DNA from: Cryptomeria japonica
Lineage: Eukaryota; Streptophyta; Pinopsida; Cupressales; Cupressaceae
Direction of reading: 5' to 3'
NCBI RefSeq assembly: GCF_030272615.1
Contig: NC_081406.1
Span: forward strand, 211,394,997-211,458,996
Length of the DNA: 64,000 nucleotides
The position numbers were made by a program, and so were the translations under genes. Positions 11,355-23,204 of the stretch are shown in pieces; position 1 is the stretch's first letter, and every line of letters starts with the position of its first letter. Below the pieces are notes generated by a model. The model did not search any database and was not told the DNA's origin. It was given only the letters and a program-made list of their open reading frames with translations.

Positions 11355-11739
11355 CTAGCATAAACTCCCAATAGATTGAATGTGCACCTTAGTGATCCAT
11401 ACCATGTCAATTCAAATTGATCGTAAACATCTCAAAATCAACCTACAAAGAATTCTAGATCCATTAGAAATTCAAAATAACGAACATATCGACAACATTA
11501 ATTCTTAAAACATTGACAAATCAATTCTTCATCATAATCTTTGAAACTAAATATTCCTCCATTTATATTTAATATTAATAGAAATATTTGAATTTACTAA
11601 TTGCCAACTCAAATTAATTTATCTATTATTTATTATTTATATAAATTTAATCAACTTAAATCAATCAAACCAATCAAGTGAAGTATTTTCACTTGAAAAA
11701 CAAATATCTACATGCATGGGTGCACTTTGTATTTTTTTG

Positions 11740-13250
11740 CTATTTTGTCCTTGAATTTGACTTGTCAAAATCTTTGGTCGTCACCAATGGAGTTTTGAGT
11801 AAACTGAAATAGGTAAATCTAAAATACCAAAAATCAACCATGCGGTGACTATATAAAATAGATAACCCAAAATAATACTTTTCTCTACTAAATTTCCATA
11901 AAAACGTGCTCACATTTGCAACCTGCAAAAATTGACCGTCAAATTTAGGCACACATGTCAACTTCAATGCTCTTTAAATTCGTTAGAGTTAGTAAATGAA
12001 ACATGCCAAGAAATTTAATGGGCACGCTTACTCTTATGTCAATCTTTTTTTTATGAATTGTCATGACCATGGTTCATATATACATGAAATAAATGTATGG
12101 GTAAATAAATGTGTATTTTGATGTTGGGAGGAGGGAGATGGGTCTCACAATGATTAATACCTAGAATCTAAATTAGATTTAGAAATAGATAGCTATGATA
12201 AATGTGTATTATAAAATTATGAATTATATGAAGATTTGATTAATGTGATAGGAACATCTTCAAACCTTCTGAATGTGGCCTTGATCTTGAAAAAATGACA
12301 TTGAACTTGGTATTCTAAGTTTTCATGCTCTACAAATATCCTTTTATATAGATTGGTATGTATAACCTAAAAATTATATGGGTCAACATTTCACATTCAA
12401 TGATGGCATGAATCCCATATTAGCCCATATGGTAGTATAATGCACAAAGTTGTATAGGCCAACATGGTAATCTAATGATAATCTAGTGGATCTAGTTAAT
12501 GACTCGCGAGACATGAATAACACTTCCTCTCCACTTTATTTGATTTGGTTGCAGTTTCCCATTGATCCTTAACCTTCTTGTCCATATTGTTTAGCCCTTA
12601 AACCAACGTCCAAGTACTTCCAAAACTCCAAAGACATTTTACCAACCTTTGATTAGAGTCACTTGAGAGACCATAGCTCATGTTCCTTGAGTGACGAATC
12701 CTAGAAAAAGAGGCACCCTAGACCCTTGAAAGGGGTGAACCTATCATTTTTAGAGACATGCATGATTGATTTTGTTTTGATCATTATGCCACCACTTTTT
12801 CTCATGATTTTATAGTTCTAATTGATTCAAATCTCTCCATGACTAATTCTCTTCTTCTCTTGACTCTTAATTACTCTTCAATCCACTCCCTATTAGATCT
12901 CTAGTCTTTTCTCAATGAATCTCCCTAATTTGTGAAGCCTATTTGCTATAATTATCTCCATTTTTTGCATTTAATTGGCCAAATGTTTGGTCATCAACAA
13001 TGTTGTCTAAATGGAGTTTAAGTCAAAGAGGCAAAAAATATTTTCAAATCCACTTCACACCAATAGACAACAAAAATATCCCATGCAATAACTTTCTAAA
13101 ATAGATAATCTCAAAAAGTACTTTTCAAGTATATTTCCATAAATAATTTTGACATTTGCAACCCATAGAGTCACCTATCAAATTTAGGCCAACATGTCCA
13201 CCCCAATGCTATCCAAATTTGTTCGTCCAAAAAAGTTGGTACATGAAACT
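11740..13250. repeat. Pair of diverged direct repeats, about 260 bp each (11740-12003 and 12985-13250)
   Basis: Shared phrases in the same order include AAAATAGATAA, ACTTTTC, ATTTCCATAAA, ACATTTGCAACC, TCAAATTTAGGC, ACATGTC, CAATGCT and ACATGAAAC or AATGAAAC. Similarity is perhaps 65-70% by eye. They could be LTRs of a very old element about 1.5 kb long or two copies of a dispersed repeat. No flanking duplication found. Confidence 0.5.
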
Positions 13251-13812
13251 ATTAGTGTAAATAGAGTCATTATACACCTAGTTAGTTAATTGCATTTCTA
13301 TGATTGAGCTATTCACACCTATCTTAAGTTTACTTAGGTTAGTTAATGTGTTTTTCTCACTTCATAGCATTGAGACATGTGTCCTCACCTATTGAGACAC
13401 CTATTGCATGCACATACTTGCCACTTGCTCACACACTTGTTAAGTGATCTCACAAGTGTTGCACCTTTGGAGGGGTAGTCAACTTTTCACTCCTACCTTC
13501 TCACCTCCTCATCATTTCCTTTATATGCAAGATGTTTATGTACATTTTACACACTTTTCATATTCCATGATAGATATCCTATTGTGTAGTCAAGTTTTCA
13601 AATTACCTTGCAAACAAAGGGTTTTGCTTGGTAATATTTGTGTTGGTGCACACTAGAACACCCATTTTGTAGTTGAGTTTTTAGATTATCTAGCAAATAA
13701 AGGTAATATTCCTTAGTGTGATTTAACTAGCATAACACACCTCACTAGACCTATTTGGATCCCCATTCTTTAGCATGGAACACACAACATAACACACCTT
13801 GTTGTCTAGTGG

Positions 13813-13813
<1 letters not shown>

Positions 13814-13867
<54 letters not shown>
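13814..13867. repeat. (TC)27 microsatellite
   Basis: Uninterrupted TC dinucleotides over 54 bp. It gives a spurious RERERE ORF on the minus strand. Confidence 0.98.
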
Positions 13868-13874
<7 letters not shown>

Positions 13875-14064
13875 CCCATAGCATAACATACCTTGCTAGT
13901 CGCTAGATCATGGTTTATTGTGGTGTATGTTCTTGTTTTTTTTATAAGTCCACTTGTGCTCTTGTAATAACATGTTGATAAAGATATTAGCGACAAAGAA
14001 ATTTTTATATCAAGGTCTCTTCAATTAGTTGACTAGGAAACTTTTTATTGGCTTTAGTACTAAT

Positions 14065-15801
14065 TGATGTCATGGAAATGGGGACAAGGCAACAACAAAG
14101 TTCAATGTTAATAAGTTAGTTTCAACCATAAAAACAAAACAAAGAACTAAAAACCATTCCAAACATATCAAAAGAGATTTCAAAAAGCATGAAAGAAGTT
14201 TAACAAAATAAAAGAAAGGAGAAGAGCCTCCCTAAGATGCTTACATGATGCCTTTTGATGCTTCTCCCTTGTTTCTCCACTCTCCAAGTCCCAAATGAGT
14301 GTAGCTCTCAGCTTTTAGCACTAGCCACGGATGCCATATGGAGATTCAAGATGGTTGAATATGATAAGCAAATGCTATGCAAGTGTAGATAGTGATGCTA
14401 TGAAAAAGCTCTATGCTAATACCAGTATAACAACAATACTCTAATGCTTTCTTTTTTGCTTGAGGAGAAGGGTTCTATTTTTAGAAGAAATGGGGAAATG
14501 AAGGGTTAAGATTGAGCAATCTTAACAAGGGTTAGGATTGAAAGATATTCAATCCATGTGAGACTTTCAACCCAATCCCATGTTGACAAGTGTCACCATG
14601 AGGAGAAATGCTTGAGGGGACATGATGGTTACCCTAGTCAAAGAAATAAATGCTTTGAAGAGACACATGGGTTACATGAGGGTTAAGTTAGGGGTCAAAG
14701 TCCTTAACCATGGGTGCAAGTGGAATTAACCATTAATGGTCATGTAAGAGCCATAAGTGGTTTGGAAGACTTTAGAGGTTAATTTGTTGAACACACAAAG
14801 CATTAATTCCTTTTCAAAGACTTTGGAGTCTTTGAGAAGTGACTCCAATTTGCTTAGGAATGTGACAATATTTAGGGGATGGATTAGGTTAATTAGGAAG
14901 GGTTTAGAAGAATCTAGAAGGGGTTTAGGCATGCAAGTGGATTTTGTAGGAAAATGCAAGTGGGAGGAATTTTGGTATTTTCAATTAAAATAAAATCATT
15001 TATTTCAATTAAATGGTGTAAGTTGCATTTGGATAAATATTTAAATAAATATTAATTTATTTATATGAGAAAAAGAAGATAAAGCATTAAATGCTTGAAG
15101 ACTTTGAGGGAAACCATTAAAGGCTTAAGAAGACTCTAGAAGGAAGCCATTAAGTTTGAAGACTTTAAGGGAAACCATTAAAGGCTTAAGAAGACTCTAG
15201 AAGGAAGCCATTAAGTTTGAAGACTTTAAGGGAAACCATTAAAGGTTTGAGAAGACTCTAGAAGGAAGCCATTAAGTTTGAAGACTTTAAGGGAAACCAT
15301 TAAAGGTTTCAAGTGGGTGAGGATAAATAGGATTTTAAATAAATAATTTTTTTATTTAAAATAGTTGTGCAACTTGCATTTGTAGGAAAATGCAAGTGGG
15401 TGGAGGATAAAGGTGATTTAAATAAATGATTTATTTAAAATAGTTGTGCAACTTGCATTTGTAGGAAAATACAAGTGGGTGGAGGATAACGGTGATTTAA
15501 ATAAATGTTAATTTATTTAAATGTGAGAGGTGGGATTTTGGGGGATTTAAATAAATATTAATTTATTTAAATGTGAGAGAATATTTAATTAAATAAATAT
15601 GATTTATTTATTTAATTAATGGTCTGAATTTTTTAAGTGAATTAAATCAAATAAATTGAATAATTTATTTAATTAATAGGAGAAGAGGGTTAAGATGAAT
15701 TAATTAAATATATTAATTTAATTAATTATTAATTGATGGTTAAATAATCAAATAAATATTAAATATTCATTTAATTAAGTGGACAGATTTATGTGACTAC
15801 A
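14065..15801 (-). mobile_element. Solo LTR with perfect 5-bp target duplication (CTAAT)
   Basis: On the plus strand it begins TGATGTCATGG (14065) and ends GTGACTACA (15801), so on the minus strand it starts TGTAGTCAC, much like the TGTAGACACG start of the Tat-like LTR at 7241. CTAAT flanks both ends (14060-14064 and 15802-15806). There is no internal domain, primer site or second LTR between these ends, so this is one LTR of 1737 bp left after LTR-LTR recombination. It contains a 61-bp minisatellite and further ATTTAAATAAAT-rich repeats around GCAACTTGCATTTG. Small ORFs inside are not genes. Confidence 0.85.
15097..15312. repeat. 61-bp minisatellite inside the solo LTR, about 3.5 copies
   Basis: GAAGACTTT starts at 15097, 15158, 15219 and 15280, exactly 61 bp apart, each followed by AGGGAAACCATTAAAGG and AGAAGACTCTAGAAGG. 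The copies are nearly identical, so the array expanded recently. Confidence 0.95.
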
Positions 15802-17692
15802 CTAATGTTGTTTTCTTTGTGTATATTTGAAGGTTATTTGCATGGATTGATAGGTCATCCCTCAAACTTAGTGTCATTCTATCCCAAGTTTGTCTTGTTC
15901 TCAGATACTTTGTCTCTTCATTTCTACTTTACCACAAGTATGAGTGTAAGTTCATACTCCCACTAAAGTAGGAAATAAATTTAGTGTCATAAATTGTAAC
16001 CCCTTACAATTTCACTCTCCTTTTGGACCCTTGGTTTAGTGTGCCCTTTTTCCTATATCATTTCAAGTTTATTTGAGTTATGGCCTATTTTAAATTTCAA
16101 TGCACTTAAAATATTGTCAATCCTAATATAAATTCTAAAGTTAATATAAGGGCCCTATTATCTCACTTCCCTAAAAATCAAGGCCTATTTTGTTGGGACG
16201 CTACTCAAAAGTATGAAATGTCTGATGTTTTTTGGCTAAAATTTTGGGAGAGTAACCTATTGGCCTTAACAATACCAAATTTGGTCTCAATATTGGGATG
16301 ACCATTATAAGTCATCTAAATGCAAAAATATCTTGAGAACCCTATACAAGGCATCATTCATAATTCATTTCATCATCTCATCTTAACAATTCAATAGTAA
16401 ATATTCTTCCTCAAGAGTAGACCTAAGCATAAAGAGTGTCAAGCTTCAACAAGCTATCTTCATTTATGTTTTCATGATGGATTTTGTTATGACTTATCAT
16501 GTTATTGCATCAACACTTGGATGGTTGATACTAAGAGAATTGCATCATCAATCAAAGGTATAATCATTTCATTTCCACACTTTAATTCATCATTTCTTTC
16601 ATTTTTAGCCTCTTTTCATCATTGTTGTAGTGGAGGTTAACACTTACTCGAGGTTTGACATAAAAAATCCTCAATACAACCCAACACCATTTTAATCTCC
16701 TTTTGTCCATCTAAAGCCTCATAAACAAGTTCTAGGCTCAGTTTGAAGACACAAAAGTACCAAGACTTAGAAATAATGATTCTCCAAAAAGTTTCATCAA
16801 AAAAGGTTTGAACACTAACAAAAAGTGCTAGTGTTCTCAGGATGAGGGTTCCTAGCACCATAGTCCACCTAGTCTAGGTGATTTAACCTAAGGTTTGACC
16901 CATGTAATGCACCCAGAGACCTATTAGGACTAGGGTGCCTAGCTCCAGTGTCTAGCCATTTTAAGTTCAGATTTTAGACATAGGTTCCTTTTGGCATCTC
17001 ATTTCTAGATTTATACATTTTCGTTGACTCTTAGTTTAAAATGTATACGTATATGCTGATTATTTCCAAATTTGCAACATTTAATCTAGTTCTTGCATTT
17101 TAAATCTCTAATAAGATGCAGTTAATCAAATCACAAAAGAGCGCAATCAATCATTACGCTCATCTCTCCCAAGGGTTTTTATAGTTGTGCCTATTTATTG
17201 TTCTCCAATGTATTGATGGGATTGGGTTTGATTCCTAGTTTTCATTCTAGGCTTAGATCCCATTTTTCTGCATTAGTGATTGGTAGTGTTGAAGAGAGGG
17301 AGAAGGATGCATATGACGCTAAAATTGTAAACCTATATGTGTAACCATCAAGTATGAAAAATCAGATGTAAGCAATGAGGTCCTGAATGAGAGATAAGCT
17401 AAGAGTGGTTTGGCAAAAAAAAGGAGATAAATGTGTGTGAATAAAATAGGAAAGTATATGTTCATACATGTAAAAAAAATTATATAATAAAATGTGTCAA
17501 TGTATTAGTTGTTCAAATGGTGTCCTACAAGTATGAGTGTGTTGGGATGCTTGTAGGTTAGGTCCCCATTATTGTGTGTATTTGGTATAAGATATAATTG
17601 GATCATAGATAGACTATCATAAGCTATGAGTCCTTGTAGTTTAACCTACAACCATAAGGAAACCCTGTCTCATTTTCATATGTGCACATGAG
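15802..17692. other. Intergenic spacer
   Basis: No gene recognised. From about 16620 to 17250 there are phrases such as AGGATGAGGGTTCCTAGCACC and GACTAGGGTGCCTAGC that look like an eroded LTR, but I could not find a partner or ends. The ORF at 16637-16861 (minus) has no recognisable motif. Confidence 0.35.
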
Positions 17693-18205
17693 TGTTAATG
17701 TAGGTATTTATTTTCCTGGTAGGTTATTTATTTTTTCCCTTACTCCTAGGATTTTCCTACACTTTTATTAAGTTTTCCTAGGTTCATAAAGTGAGTTTGA
17801 CTAGGATATGATGTTAAGGTTCCCCCTTCCATAAAAGGTGGTGTCCCCATCCTTAAAGAGTGGATATTTTTCTATTTTTAGACTACTTGGTTCTCACTCT
17901 CTATTGGTTGGATTTGAAACCTCCATCCTATCCTTAGTTCTATATAAACTCACTACCTAGCTTATTTTTGGAATTATTTTGCATACATTGTGATGCTCTT
18001 GCATAGGTTAGAATTCATGTACTTTGATTGATGTAATCATTTTTCTGTAACATCTCTTTGAGCTTCTAATACAATATTATCATCTTGGCATTTTCACATA
18101 TTTTGGAATCATTGGTTCTATAATTACTTTGTTTGATTTATAATTTTATAGCTTTTTTCTCTCATAGAAAGATCTTGGCTATGTATCTATTTCATAATTC
18201 TAACA
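17693..18205 (+). mobile_element. 5' LTR of the copia element at 17693-22068
   Basis: Starts TGTTAATGTAGG and ends TTCTAACA, immediately before the primer site. A TATA-like CTATATAAACTC lies near 17940 and recurs in the 3' copy as TTATATAAATTC. Confidence 0.88.
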
Positions 18206-18217
18206 TGGTATCAGAGC
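18206..18217 (+). promoter_or_regulatory. Primer binding site (tRNA-iMet type)
   Basis: TGGTATCAGAGC directly follows the 5' LTR. It is the usual copia minus-strand primer site, complementary to the initiator methionine tRNA. Confidence 0.9.
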
Positions 18218-19040
18218 TTTGGTTCTAAGAGTTTTGAGTCCTTGAATTTCTAATTAAGATATTGAAGTTTTTTTGTATGATCTTGTAAATTGTCACATGC
18301 TCTTCTTTTGTGTTTCTATACGAACTTGAGAATAAAAAAGGCTTTGCAAAGATCTTTTAATCTTATATTTCCATTTTTTTTGGGTGAGATCTGGTGATTG
18401 CAACTATTTTGTATATTGTAACAACATTTTTGGCTATCTCATTGCATTTGGGAGGCTTGAGACAGTTAGATCTAACTTTTGTTTCACTTGATGTGGCCAC
18501 TATATGATACATAACAAACAAGAGTTTGAAGCTTAGGTATAGTGAACAAAATTTTATTGACACATTTTTTGCCCAAACAAATACTTCCATTACATTTAGA
18601 AGGCCCAAAAACCCTATCTTCATATGATATTTATCTATTTTTGGATGAATTTTATTTTTGGCAAATTTCTTTTGCTAAGAGGGTTGTCACTATAGGCTAA
18701 ATTAACCATTTTTGTAAAAAATCATTTTTGATCAAATAGTCCATTTTTTGCTAACAAGATATCATTGGGAGGCTTGAGATGAGTTATTTCCATCCATGCT
18801 AATCTTGATTAAAAAAAAATCCATCTTTTGCCAAATATTGTTGGTTGAATCTATATGATGTGTTTTTTCTTTAAAAAGCCATAATTTTTGCCTTGGAGCT
18901 CCATCTTTCACAAGCAAATAGGAATTGGAAAGGATTTGAGACTAGCAGAAAGGGGTGAGGTGTCTCTTGGTATCTCTTTTTTCACCTTTTCTTTCTCTTT
19001 TTGGTACACTCACAAACACTATTCTTTTCTACTCAAAGAA

Positions 19041-20105
19041 ATGGACCAACAAGCAGTTCCAATTCTAACACCATACAACTATTTTGATTGGAAAAGTAAA
19101 ATGTCAATATACTTGAAAATGTTTGAATTGTATAGGGTAAAAATGGGACTATAAATTGAACAAAAAATTGATGTGAAAAAACCTAAATGGTTCAATAAAT
19201 GTGATGAAGCATTGGGAACCTTATGTATGTTTATACCTCCTTATTTGCTCTTTCATTGATTTAGCTTTGTAATTCTTGAGTCAAATTCGTTGATCCATAT
19301 TTTATAAGTAGTGATTCACAAGAGCTCATCTCTCATGAGAATGAATGGTACACTTAGCACTCATTTAATCTAAGTGATGTTCACAGAGTTGATGCATTGA
19401 GTCTTCTTGGGAGGTCACTCATCCCAAAACTACTCCAACTCAAGCACACTTAACCAAGGTTATGCCCACTTATATTGCTACCCCATTTTCTCTTTCATGT
19501 TGAATCTTTACCTAAATCAATTGAAATTTGGACAGCATTGAAAAATCTCTTTGATAAACACAATGAATTAAGAGGTCATCAATTGGAGAACAAGATCATC
19601 AATTTAAGTCCTTTAATTTTTGATATTGAAAAAGACTTCTTCAACAAACTAAAGGACATAAGATTGACATTAAAATAGTGTGGAATTGAGAAATACAATA
19701 AACAATTGATCATAATTATTCTCTCTAAATTTGGCACTAACTATTAAGTCTTTGTTTCTACATTCTATGCTACTAAAAGTTCCTAGGAGATACCTTGACA
19801 ATGCCTTCTCTTGATGTGTTTGTTAATGAAGTCACAATAGAACAAGACATGTTGGTTCAAATGGGCACTCTAAAATCTTATAAGTCTCATGACTTGGTTG
19901 AAAATCAAGGCACTAAAGATAAAAAAGATAATGGAAATCAAGCTAAGAAACAAAATTATCAAGGAGAGAATAATTTAGACGAACCTTCATCTACTTTTAA
20001 AGTAGACACCAGACCTTATTCAAATTAAGGAAAACCTAAGAAGGATAAGATTAAATTTTATTGTAAGAAACTTGGTCATGATGAACATAAAATGTATGAA
20101 TAAAT
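19041..20105 (+). pseudogene. Copia gag pseudogene, split by a 5S-headed insert
   Basis: From ATG at 19041 the frame reads NYFDWKSKMSIYLKMFELY, a typical copia gag N-terminus, then KPKWFNKCDEALGTL after a stop at 19152-19154. The reading is interrupted at about 19256 by a 233-bp insert and resumes as SIEIWTALKNLFDKHNELRG (from about 19510). A frame change leads to a lysine-rich region (19795-20028) and a decayed zinc knuckle (FYCKKLGHDEHKMY) that has lost its last cysteine. It is non-functional and would have formed the virus-like particle in the cytoplasm. Confidence 0.75.
19257..19489 (-). mobile_element. SINE-like insert with a 5S rRNA-derived head, copy 1
   Basis: The insert is flanked by a 14-bp duplication with one mismatch, ATTT(G/T)CTCTTTCAT (19243-19256 and 19485-19498), which fits a SINE and not the 5-bp duplication of an LTR element. 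On the minus strand the first 100 bp or so resemble 5S rRNA. It starts GGGTAGCAATATAAG. The internal promoter region reads TTAAGTGTGCTTGAGTTGGA (5S: TTAAGCGTGCTTGGGCGAGA) and the box C region GGGATGAGTGACCTCC (5S: GGATGGGTGACCTCC). About 20 bp of the 5S centre is deleted. The remaining 130 bp or so are a tail shared with the copy at 57092-57350. No poly(A) tail is visible. Confidence 0.7.
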
Positions 20106-20409
20106 AAATTGACTACCTCACACATCTTCTTGAGAAGGTCAATGATCTCCATCTTCATCAAACCAAGAATATACTTAGAAGAAGGAAAAGGTTTTATGAT
20201 GGTTATGTTCTACATCAAACAAATATAAATAAAAATCTCTTTGAGCTTCTACAAGTGTTGGATCAAGGAGATGACTTCTAGATTTAGGAGCTTCTCATCA
20301 TATGACTTCTTCATAGTCCATGGTCTCCTCCTTTGAGCCTTGTGCTATGCCACCTATTTTGATGGCTAACAATACATATATGAAAGTAAATGGGAAGGGA
20401 TCTAGACTA

Positions 20410-20620
20410 ATATTGAGTATAGCACTTTTTAGATGTAATGTATGTACCTAATTTGATCAATAATCATCTTTCCATCTATCAAATTACTCATGGTAGAGTA
20501 GTAAAATTTATAAATTTCACTCCTAAATTCAATTCTCATCAAATATTTGGAGAGAAAAAAAATTATAGCTATTGGGGTGGTTAATCACGCATCTCACTTG
20601 TGCACCTTATAAGACTTTGT
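20410..20620 (+). pseudogene. Copia gag-pre-integrase-like remnant
   Basis: A plus frame reads VMYVPNLINNHLSIYQITHG and then IAIGVVNHASHLCTL, resembling the stretch between copia protease and integrase (normally YVPGLKKNLLSV... followed by A-G-V). It is short and broken. The sequence from 20620 to 21605 has no recognised domain, including the two glycine-rich phrases near 21400. Confidence 0.5.
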
Positions 20621-21605
20621 TCTTAATGATGGATTTGATCCTTTGGGTAATGATCTCACACTTCTAACATGGATTGTGATTATGAGAATAATTTTGGTAA
20701 CTTGAACTTGGGCATTCTCACAAGTGATCCAATTATTGCACCTTGAACTTCATCTCCTCCATTTGTTTTTGCTACTTTAGACATCATTTTTTCTTCATCA
20801 AAAGATTCCAATGATTCTTTGTAGTAGGACATACATAGCCTTTCAAATAAATATTAATGGGATGGCTTCTTGATAGGTGTTTCAAAAAATTTTGTGGAGT
20901 ATCATATTGCATATTTGGGAGACACTATTGATTAAATACACATTCTCTTTGATGTAGATGATTCTTCTTCAGTTATTGTGAAGGAACTCTCTAACCCTCT
21001 TTTTCATTCTCTACATGATCATTCCTCACAATTTGGCATGAGTGTGAATATTTTAGAACAACATTTAGAGGGGGAATATTTGCCTTCAAAGGAGATACTT
21101 GAATCTTTGAATTTTGTTCTATAGTAGTTTCTATGAGCTTTTGGATTTTCATCTTTAATAGTGTGGCCTAGAATGCCTAATTTGATGGTGAAAACTTTAA
21201 ATATCGACATGGAGACCTCTAAGTAGTTTTTAGAGACTTCTTAATTTTTTAGATTCTTCCTACATATTACTTTTAGGAATGAGGGGATCTCATGCATAAA
21301 AAATTAGTATTGTTTCTTTTTAAGGGGAGGAATTTTGTTTGATGATCGTGGACCATATTCTACATCTAGTTTCGAGCAACTACCATTAACTCTACATATT
21401 GTGAGGGGGGAAGGGGGACAATGGGGATGCTTATTTGTTTTTCCACTTCTTATCTCTATTTATTTGGGGGGGCATACTTCTTTGTTATGGAAGGGGCATT
21501 CTTCTTCTTTGGGAGAGGATTTTTATATGTACATGGGTACCTAACATGGCTTCATTATTTGGGATCTATAATATTTTCACCCACCTAAGTTGTGCTTAAG
21601 GGGGG

Positions 21606-22068
21606 TGTTAGTGAATGTTTTTGTTCTCCTAGTGGGTTATTTATTTTTCCCTTAGTCCTATGTTCTTTCCTACACTTTTATTAAGATTGATTAGGTTCAT
21701 AAAGAGAGTTTGACAAGGATATTATTTTGAAGTGTCCCCTTCAATAAAAGGTAATGTCGACTACTTGGTGGCCACACTCTATTGGTTTGATTTCCACTTC
21801 CATCCTATCCTTAGCTTTATATAAATTCACTACCTAGTGTGTATTTGGCATTATTTTGCATAAATTGTGATGCTCTTGCATAGATTAGAGTTTTATGCAA
21901 TCATTCTTCTATAACATCTCTTTAAACTCCTAACACGATTTTGTCATCTTTTCATTTGCACATCTTTTGAAATCACGAGTGTATAATTGATTTGTTTCAT
22001 TTATAATTTTCTATTTTATCTCTCTTATAGAAAGATCTTGTTTATGCATCTATTTCGTATTTCTAACA
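21606..22068 (+). mobile_element. 3' LTR of the copia element at 17693-22068
   Basis: Starts TGTTAGTGAATG right after the purine tract TTAAGGGGG and ends TTTCTAACA. It matches the 5' LTR along its length but lacks a block near CCCCATCCTTAAAGAG. Confidence 0.88.
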
Positions 22069-22807
22069 TAGAGTCCTACAAAGCTACTAGTAAGGTGTGG
22101 ATTATATCACTTTATATTGGGTCTCTTGTTTGAGATTTCAAGAGAACCTTTGCATATTTATTTTCCCTGGGCTTAATAAGTTAGGTGTGTCCACTTTGTT
22201 ATGAAGTGTGCTTATTTTAGTGCATATAAATATTGATAGTGTGTAGAGAAAAAGTGTGAAAAATTATTTGATAATATGTTAATTCCTATTGTTGATGAAT
22301 AAATTTGAATGCATGTCATGAATTAAAGAAAGAGGCCTAGATGATACGCCATTTGTGTCATTTTTCTTTGTATCAACTGAATAAAAGTTAAACTCTAATG
22401 TTTTGATTCATCAATCCATTTAATCAACCAATAACCTAGGTTAATACTGGGATACAATGTCTTTGGTTCTTACAAATGTTTTGGAGTGCAAGATGGAGAA
22501 CAATGATCATATTCTTCAAAATAATTGGATAGGGAAAGCAAGAAAGTAGTTTTGAATTGGGTTGACTGGGACATAAGTGTGGCATTGTTTAAGGGTCAAA
22601 TCTATACCCTTAATAAAGTGTAGGGTGATTAAAAGTAATAGAGATAGATTGATCATGTTATATAATGGTGAATTAAGTCAAATAGAAGCTAGGTTTAGAT
22701 TACACACAAACCAAGAAAAAATGATAATATGAACATTACATTTACAATAAGGAAAAATAAATGTAATTGATAAGATAGTATCCATATTTGTGTATCCTAT
22801 TTATTAG
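22069..22807. other. Spacer between two copia elements
   Basis: No gene or repeat recognised. It ends with TTATTAG (22801-22807), the presumed target duplication of the next element. Confidence 0.4.
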
Positions 22808-23195
22808 TGAAACATATTCCTACACTAATATTGAGTGGAGGGTTATGCAAAAATTTGAATTCCTTACAATGGTTACAAAAATTAAACATAAATGACAAAA
22901 ATAACATCCATACCATAACACAATGATTTACATGGGGAAAACCCTTTCGAGAGAATGACCCCACACTCCAAAATTCGTTGAATATATTACTAAAAAATAA
23001 ACAACATAATAAAATATAATTGTAAAGAATGCTTCTTATAAGAGTATCACGAATTAGAGATCTAAAGGCAACTCAACAAATATAAGACTCTTATACACAA
23101 CTTCCATCTCACACATCTATACATACTATAAATGTAAACTTACTATAAATAGTTACCTTATGCAATTGCAAGATTGAGACACCATTTTCTTAACA
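22808..23195 (-). mobile_element. 3' LTR of the minus-strand copia element
   Basis: On the minus strand it starts TGTTAAGAAAATGG and ends GGAATATGTTTCA. It aligns with both ends of the LTR at 34788-35606 but is about 430 bp shorter, lacking the middle of that copy. Confidence 0.8.
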
Positions 23196-23204
23196 TTCTC
23201 TGAC

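Larger units (their letters stand above)
11355..14064. other. Intergenic spacer with a diverged direct repeat and a microsatellite
   Basis: No gene seen. A block at 11740-12003 resembles 12985-13250, and a (TC)n tract lies at 13814-13867. Short ORFs are unsupported. Confidence 0.4.
17693..22068 (+). mobile_element. Degenerate Ty1/copia LTR retrotransposon
   Basis: Two related LTRs (17693-18205 and 21606-22068), both TGTTA...AACA, enclose a 3.4-kb interior. A tRNA-iMet-type primer site (TGGTATCAGAGC) follows the left LTR and a purine tract (TTAAGGGGG) precedes the right one. Interior traces include copia gag and a gag-pre-integrase-like stretch near 20410-20620. No integrase, reverse transcriptase or RNase H remains. 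Flanking pentamers are ATGAG and TAGAG, an imperfect target duplication. The LTRs differ substantially, including an extra block of about 40 bp in the left one, so the insertion is old. Confidence 0.85.

Noticed and set aside
13751-13996. ORF with RERERE repeats over the (TC)n tract
   Set aside because: It is only the translation of the microsatellite; no start context or flanking coding signal.
15097-15312. Regular 61-bp repeats as a CRISPR-like array
   Set aside because: The units are contiguous without unique spacers and lie inside a plant LTR; this is a minisatellite.
21335-21544. Glycine/serine ORF before the 3' LTR of the copia element at 17693-22068
   Set aside because: It is short and unlike any copia domain, in a region that should hold pol; most likely chance in degenerate sequence.
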